Assembly (NCBI RefSeq): GCF_000612845.1
Contig: NZ_CCAT010000062.1
Coordinates: 207,586-271,585, forward strand
Reading direction: 5' to 3'
DNA length: 64,000 nucleotides
Source of the DNA: Clostridium ihumii AP5
GTDB lineage: Bacteria; Bacillota; Clostridia; Clostridiales; Clostridiaceae
This document shows, piece after piece, positions 62,685-64,000 of the stretch (position 1 is the stretch's first letter; every line of letters begins with the position of its first letter). A program made the position numbers and the translations under genes. The notes under the pieces were generated by a model. It was not told where the DNA came from. It made no database searches and saw only the letters and a list, made by a program, of their open reading frames with translations.

Positions 62685-63432
62685 TATTACTCCTCTCCAA
62701 CACTTGTAAATAAGTTTTAAATAATGATCGTATCATTTTTCTATTATAAACTGTTAAAAAGTAACTACAAGAATTTAATCTTTGAGAAATATTTGATTTA
62801 GACAAATTAGAATTTATATCTATCATGTTATTATATGACCCATGTTCTTCATATAATTCTATAAACTCTCTTTGCTTATCTGTAAATTTATTTTCAATAG
62901 TTTCATTATTTTCAATTAAGTTATTTATTACTTGGTTTAAAGTTACTACTTCAGTATCTTCAGTTGTTACGGCTATTTCATCTAAAATAAACTCATTATA
63001 AAAATCTGTTGGGATTTCAAGACCCTTAAAAAATACTTTATTATATTTTGATTTAATATCTTGTCCATAGAATCCTTTAATTTTTTTAGCTATATTTAAG
63101 GCTTCTCTTGCATTAATAAATGCTTCTCCATCCATTTCTCGAGTATCTTTTGATAAATTTGTAGATATTCTTCCTATACCTATGCCGCAATAAATATCTA
63201 TTTTGTTTTTTAATAGATATCTTTGAAAATATTTAAATACATCATAACTTTTTTGTGGAACACTTAAAACAATTTGCCATTCATCACCTAGTGTAAAATT
63301 TATAGGTGCAACTAATATATTTTTATATTTTTCATTAGCTATTTTAAAAAACATCTTCAATTTTTCCTGAAGTTCTTCTCGTTTTTTTATTTTTCTAGAA
63401 CTTACAATATCTATATTTATGACGCTGTACAT
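62674..63432 (-). CDS. SatD family protein with C-terminal HTH
   Basis: A 252-residue cytosolic protein. Residues 1-135 are the SatD core (INIDIVSSRKI, INFTLGDEWQIVLS, IYCGIGIGRISTN, MDGEAFINAREALNIAKK). GDEWQ and the GIGxG stretch recall nucleotide-cyclase/GGDEF folds, but activity is not shown. From about 185 a sigma-like helix-turn-helix follows (FTDKQREFIELYEEHGSYNNMIDINSNLSKSNISQRL), so the protein probably binds DNA. It is translated together with the DUF3307 gene. SatD was named from an acid-tolerance locus of Streptococcus mutans; function remains open. ATG after AAGGAG. Confidence 0.8.
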   Translation of the reverse strand: MYSVINIDIVSSRKIKKREELQEKLKMFFKIANEKYKNILVAPINFTLGDEWQIVLSVPQKSYDVFKYFQRYLLKNKIDIYCGIGIGRISTNLSKDTREMDGEAFINAREALNIAKKIKGFYGQDIKSKYNKVFFKGLEIPTDFYNEFILDEIAVTTEDTEVVTLNQVINNLIENNETIENKFTDKQREFIELYEEHGSYNNMIDINSNLSKSNISQRLNSCSYFLTVYNRKMIRSLFKTYLQVLERSNNVF

Positions 63433-63855
63433 TATTTTTATCTCCTTCTGAAGTTCAAATTCAAAGAATCATTAAGCTTATCTATATTAAATTCTACTTA
63501 TAATATTATAATCCTTCATTTACTCACAACATTTATAGTATTACCATATTTATTAAATTATATAATAATATTATAAATTAATCCTATACATATAACTTAG
63601 CTTTCATATAGGTTTCCAAGTTCGAAGTTTAAATAACATCTTTATCAAGTTATATTATTGAGTTTACAGTTTATTCTATTATCATGTTGGAAACCAATTA
63701 AAAAGTAAGAGTGAAGAGTGAAAAGTTATAGATTAAAACTTAGAGTTAAAATTTTAAGTTGAAACATGAATAACTTTTTTATTTCATCAAGAAACAGGAA
63801 TTATTTAAATTAGTATTTCTTTAAAAATTGATTTAGAAAATCTTATTAATTTGTG
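63433..63855. repeat. Gene-free region with a dispersed repeat copy (63608-63776)
   Basis: 63608-63683 parallels 50402-50470 and inverted 12559-12627; 63731-63776 parallels 50505-50552. The part GTAAGAGTGAAGAGTGAAAAG between them is typical of MITE-like clostridial spacers. No coding sequence. Confidence 0.55.
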
Positions 63856-63942
63856 TTTTATTTTCAAGACCTGAACCCAAGGACGGGTTCAGCGCCTGCC
63901 TAGACAGGACGTCGATTCAGCCGTTTAGTCTTGAAAATAAAA
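63856..63942 (+). ncRNA. Candidate structured RNA, GC-rich multi-branched element
   Basis: Arms TTTTATTTTCAAGAC (63856-63870) and its exact complement (63928-63942) close a 57-base interior with high GC in a very AT-rich genome. Inside, CTGAACCC/GGGTTCAG (63871-63878 and 63885-63892, 6-base loop) is perfect, and CCTG/CAGG (63895-63908) forms a second hairpin; the rest, GACGTCGATTCAGCCG, could pair with the first hairpin strand. No gene lies in it. I cannot assign it to a known class; ribozyme, OMEGA/HEARO-like guide RNA or mobile-element end are all possible. Strand is not determined by the sequence alone. Confidence 0.5.
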
Positions 63943-64000
63943 TAGCAAATTCATTAGAGTTTCTTTGAAATTTTTATGAATAACGTTTTAAATAATTACT

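Overview
The window is AT-rich (roughly a quarter G+C), with AGGAGG-type ribosome binding sites, frequent TTG/GTG starts and rho-independent terminators at most operon ends. These traits, together with the gene content (2-hydroxyacyl-CoA dehydratase and its activase, ThiW, OPT transporters, two chemoreceptors, an oxygen-sensitive lifestyle suggested by MsrA and CcdA-thioredoxin), point to a chromosomal segment of a low-GC Clostridium (sensu stricto). The species cannot be fixed from the sequence. No rRNA, tRNA, CRISPR array, insertion sequence with transposase, or prophage block was found.

Layout. 1-7.7 kb: a partial gene end, a MazG-like pyrophosphatase and a GNAT; then a rifamycin-phosphotransferase-like enzyme coupled to a MATE exporter behind a Fur-box-like site; a TVP38 membrane protein with a YdjY-type lipoprotein. 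8.4-16.3 kb: an orphan DptF-like P-loop ATPase with a DUF4145-like N-terminus, ThiW, an M50 protease, a MerR regulator fused to a methyltransferase with a classic 19-bp-spacer promoter, DegV, MsrA. 16.6-26.8 kb: small proteins, a DUF6398-like protein, CobO, a lipoprotein, a chemoreceptor, a glucosaminidase, and a two-gene 2-hydroxyacyl-CoA dehydratase/activase operon in which the second gene is a fusion.

26.8-31 kb holds the most interesting system: a CAAX-type protease, then an XRE-TPR regulator with a consensus promoter, followed 58 bp later by a 71-residue secreted peptide precursor carrying three exact copies and one degenerate copy of the heptapeptide SEDPPVL. This looks like an RRNPP-type quorum-sensing pair with a multi-copy pheromone precursor. 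A tyrosine recombinase lies downstream behind a perfect 12-6-12 palindrome. 31.4-37.3 kb is a duplicated OPT transporter-PqqD module; the second copy has a cre-like CcpA site.

From 37.3 kb onward most genes are on the minus strand: dUTPase, an M55 aminopeptidase, a ribbon-helix-helix/coiled-coil protein with a 27-bp perfect inverted-repeat operator, a lipoate operon (lplA-lipA) flanked by two look-alike membrane proteins, a UDP-sugar pyrophosphorylase-like enzyme, a HAM1-like pyrophosphatase, a HAD phosphatase, and a DUF692/MNIO-like - B3/4 - RtcB cluster that suggests RNA repair or tRNA quality control. Then come a RocB-like M20 peptidase with a micro-ORF leader, a CcdA-thioredoxin fusion, an HxlR regulator, an amino-acid-type dCache chemoreceptor, a kinase/methyltransferase/LspA-like group, a YbgA-like protein, and a SatD/DUF3307 group with a second short SatD in convergent orientation.

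Across the intergenic spaces there is a decayed dispersed repeat (near 12.6, 50.4-50.6, 54.45, 55.08 and 63.6-63.8 kb). At the right edge lies a GC-rich, strongly folded element (63856-63942) with a 15-bp closing stem, a good candidate for a structured non-coding RNA. Function statements rest on recognised motifs and family knowledge; no database search was possible.
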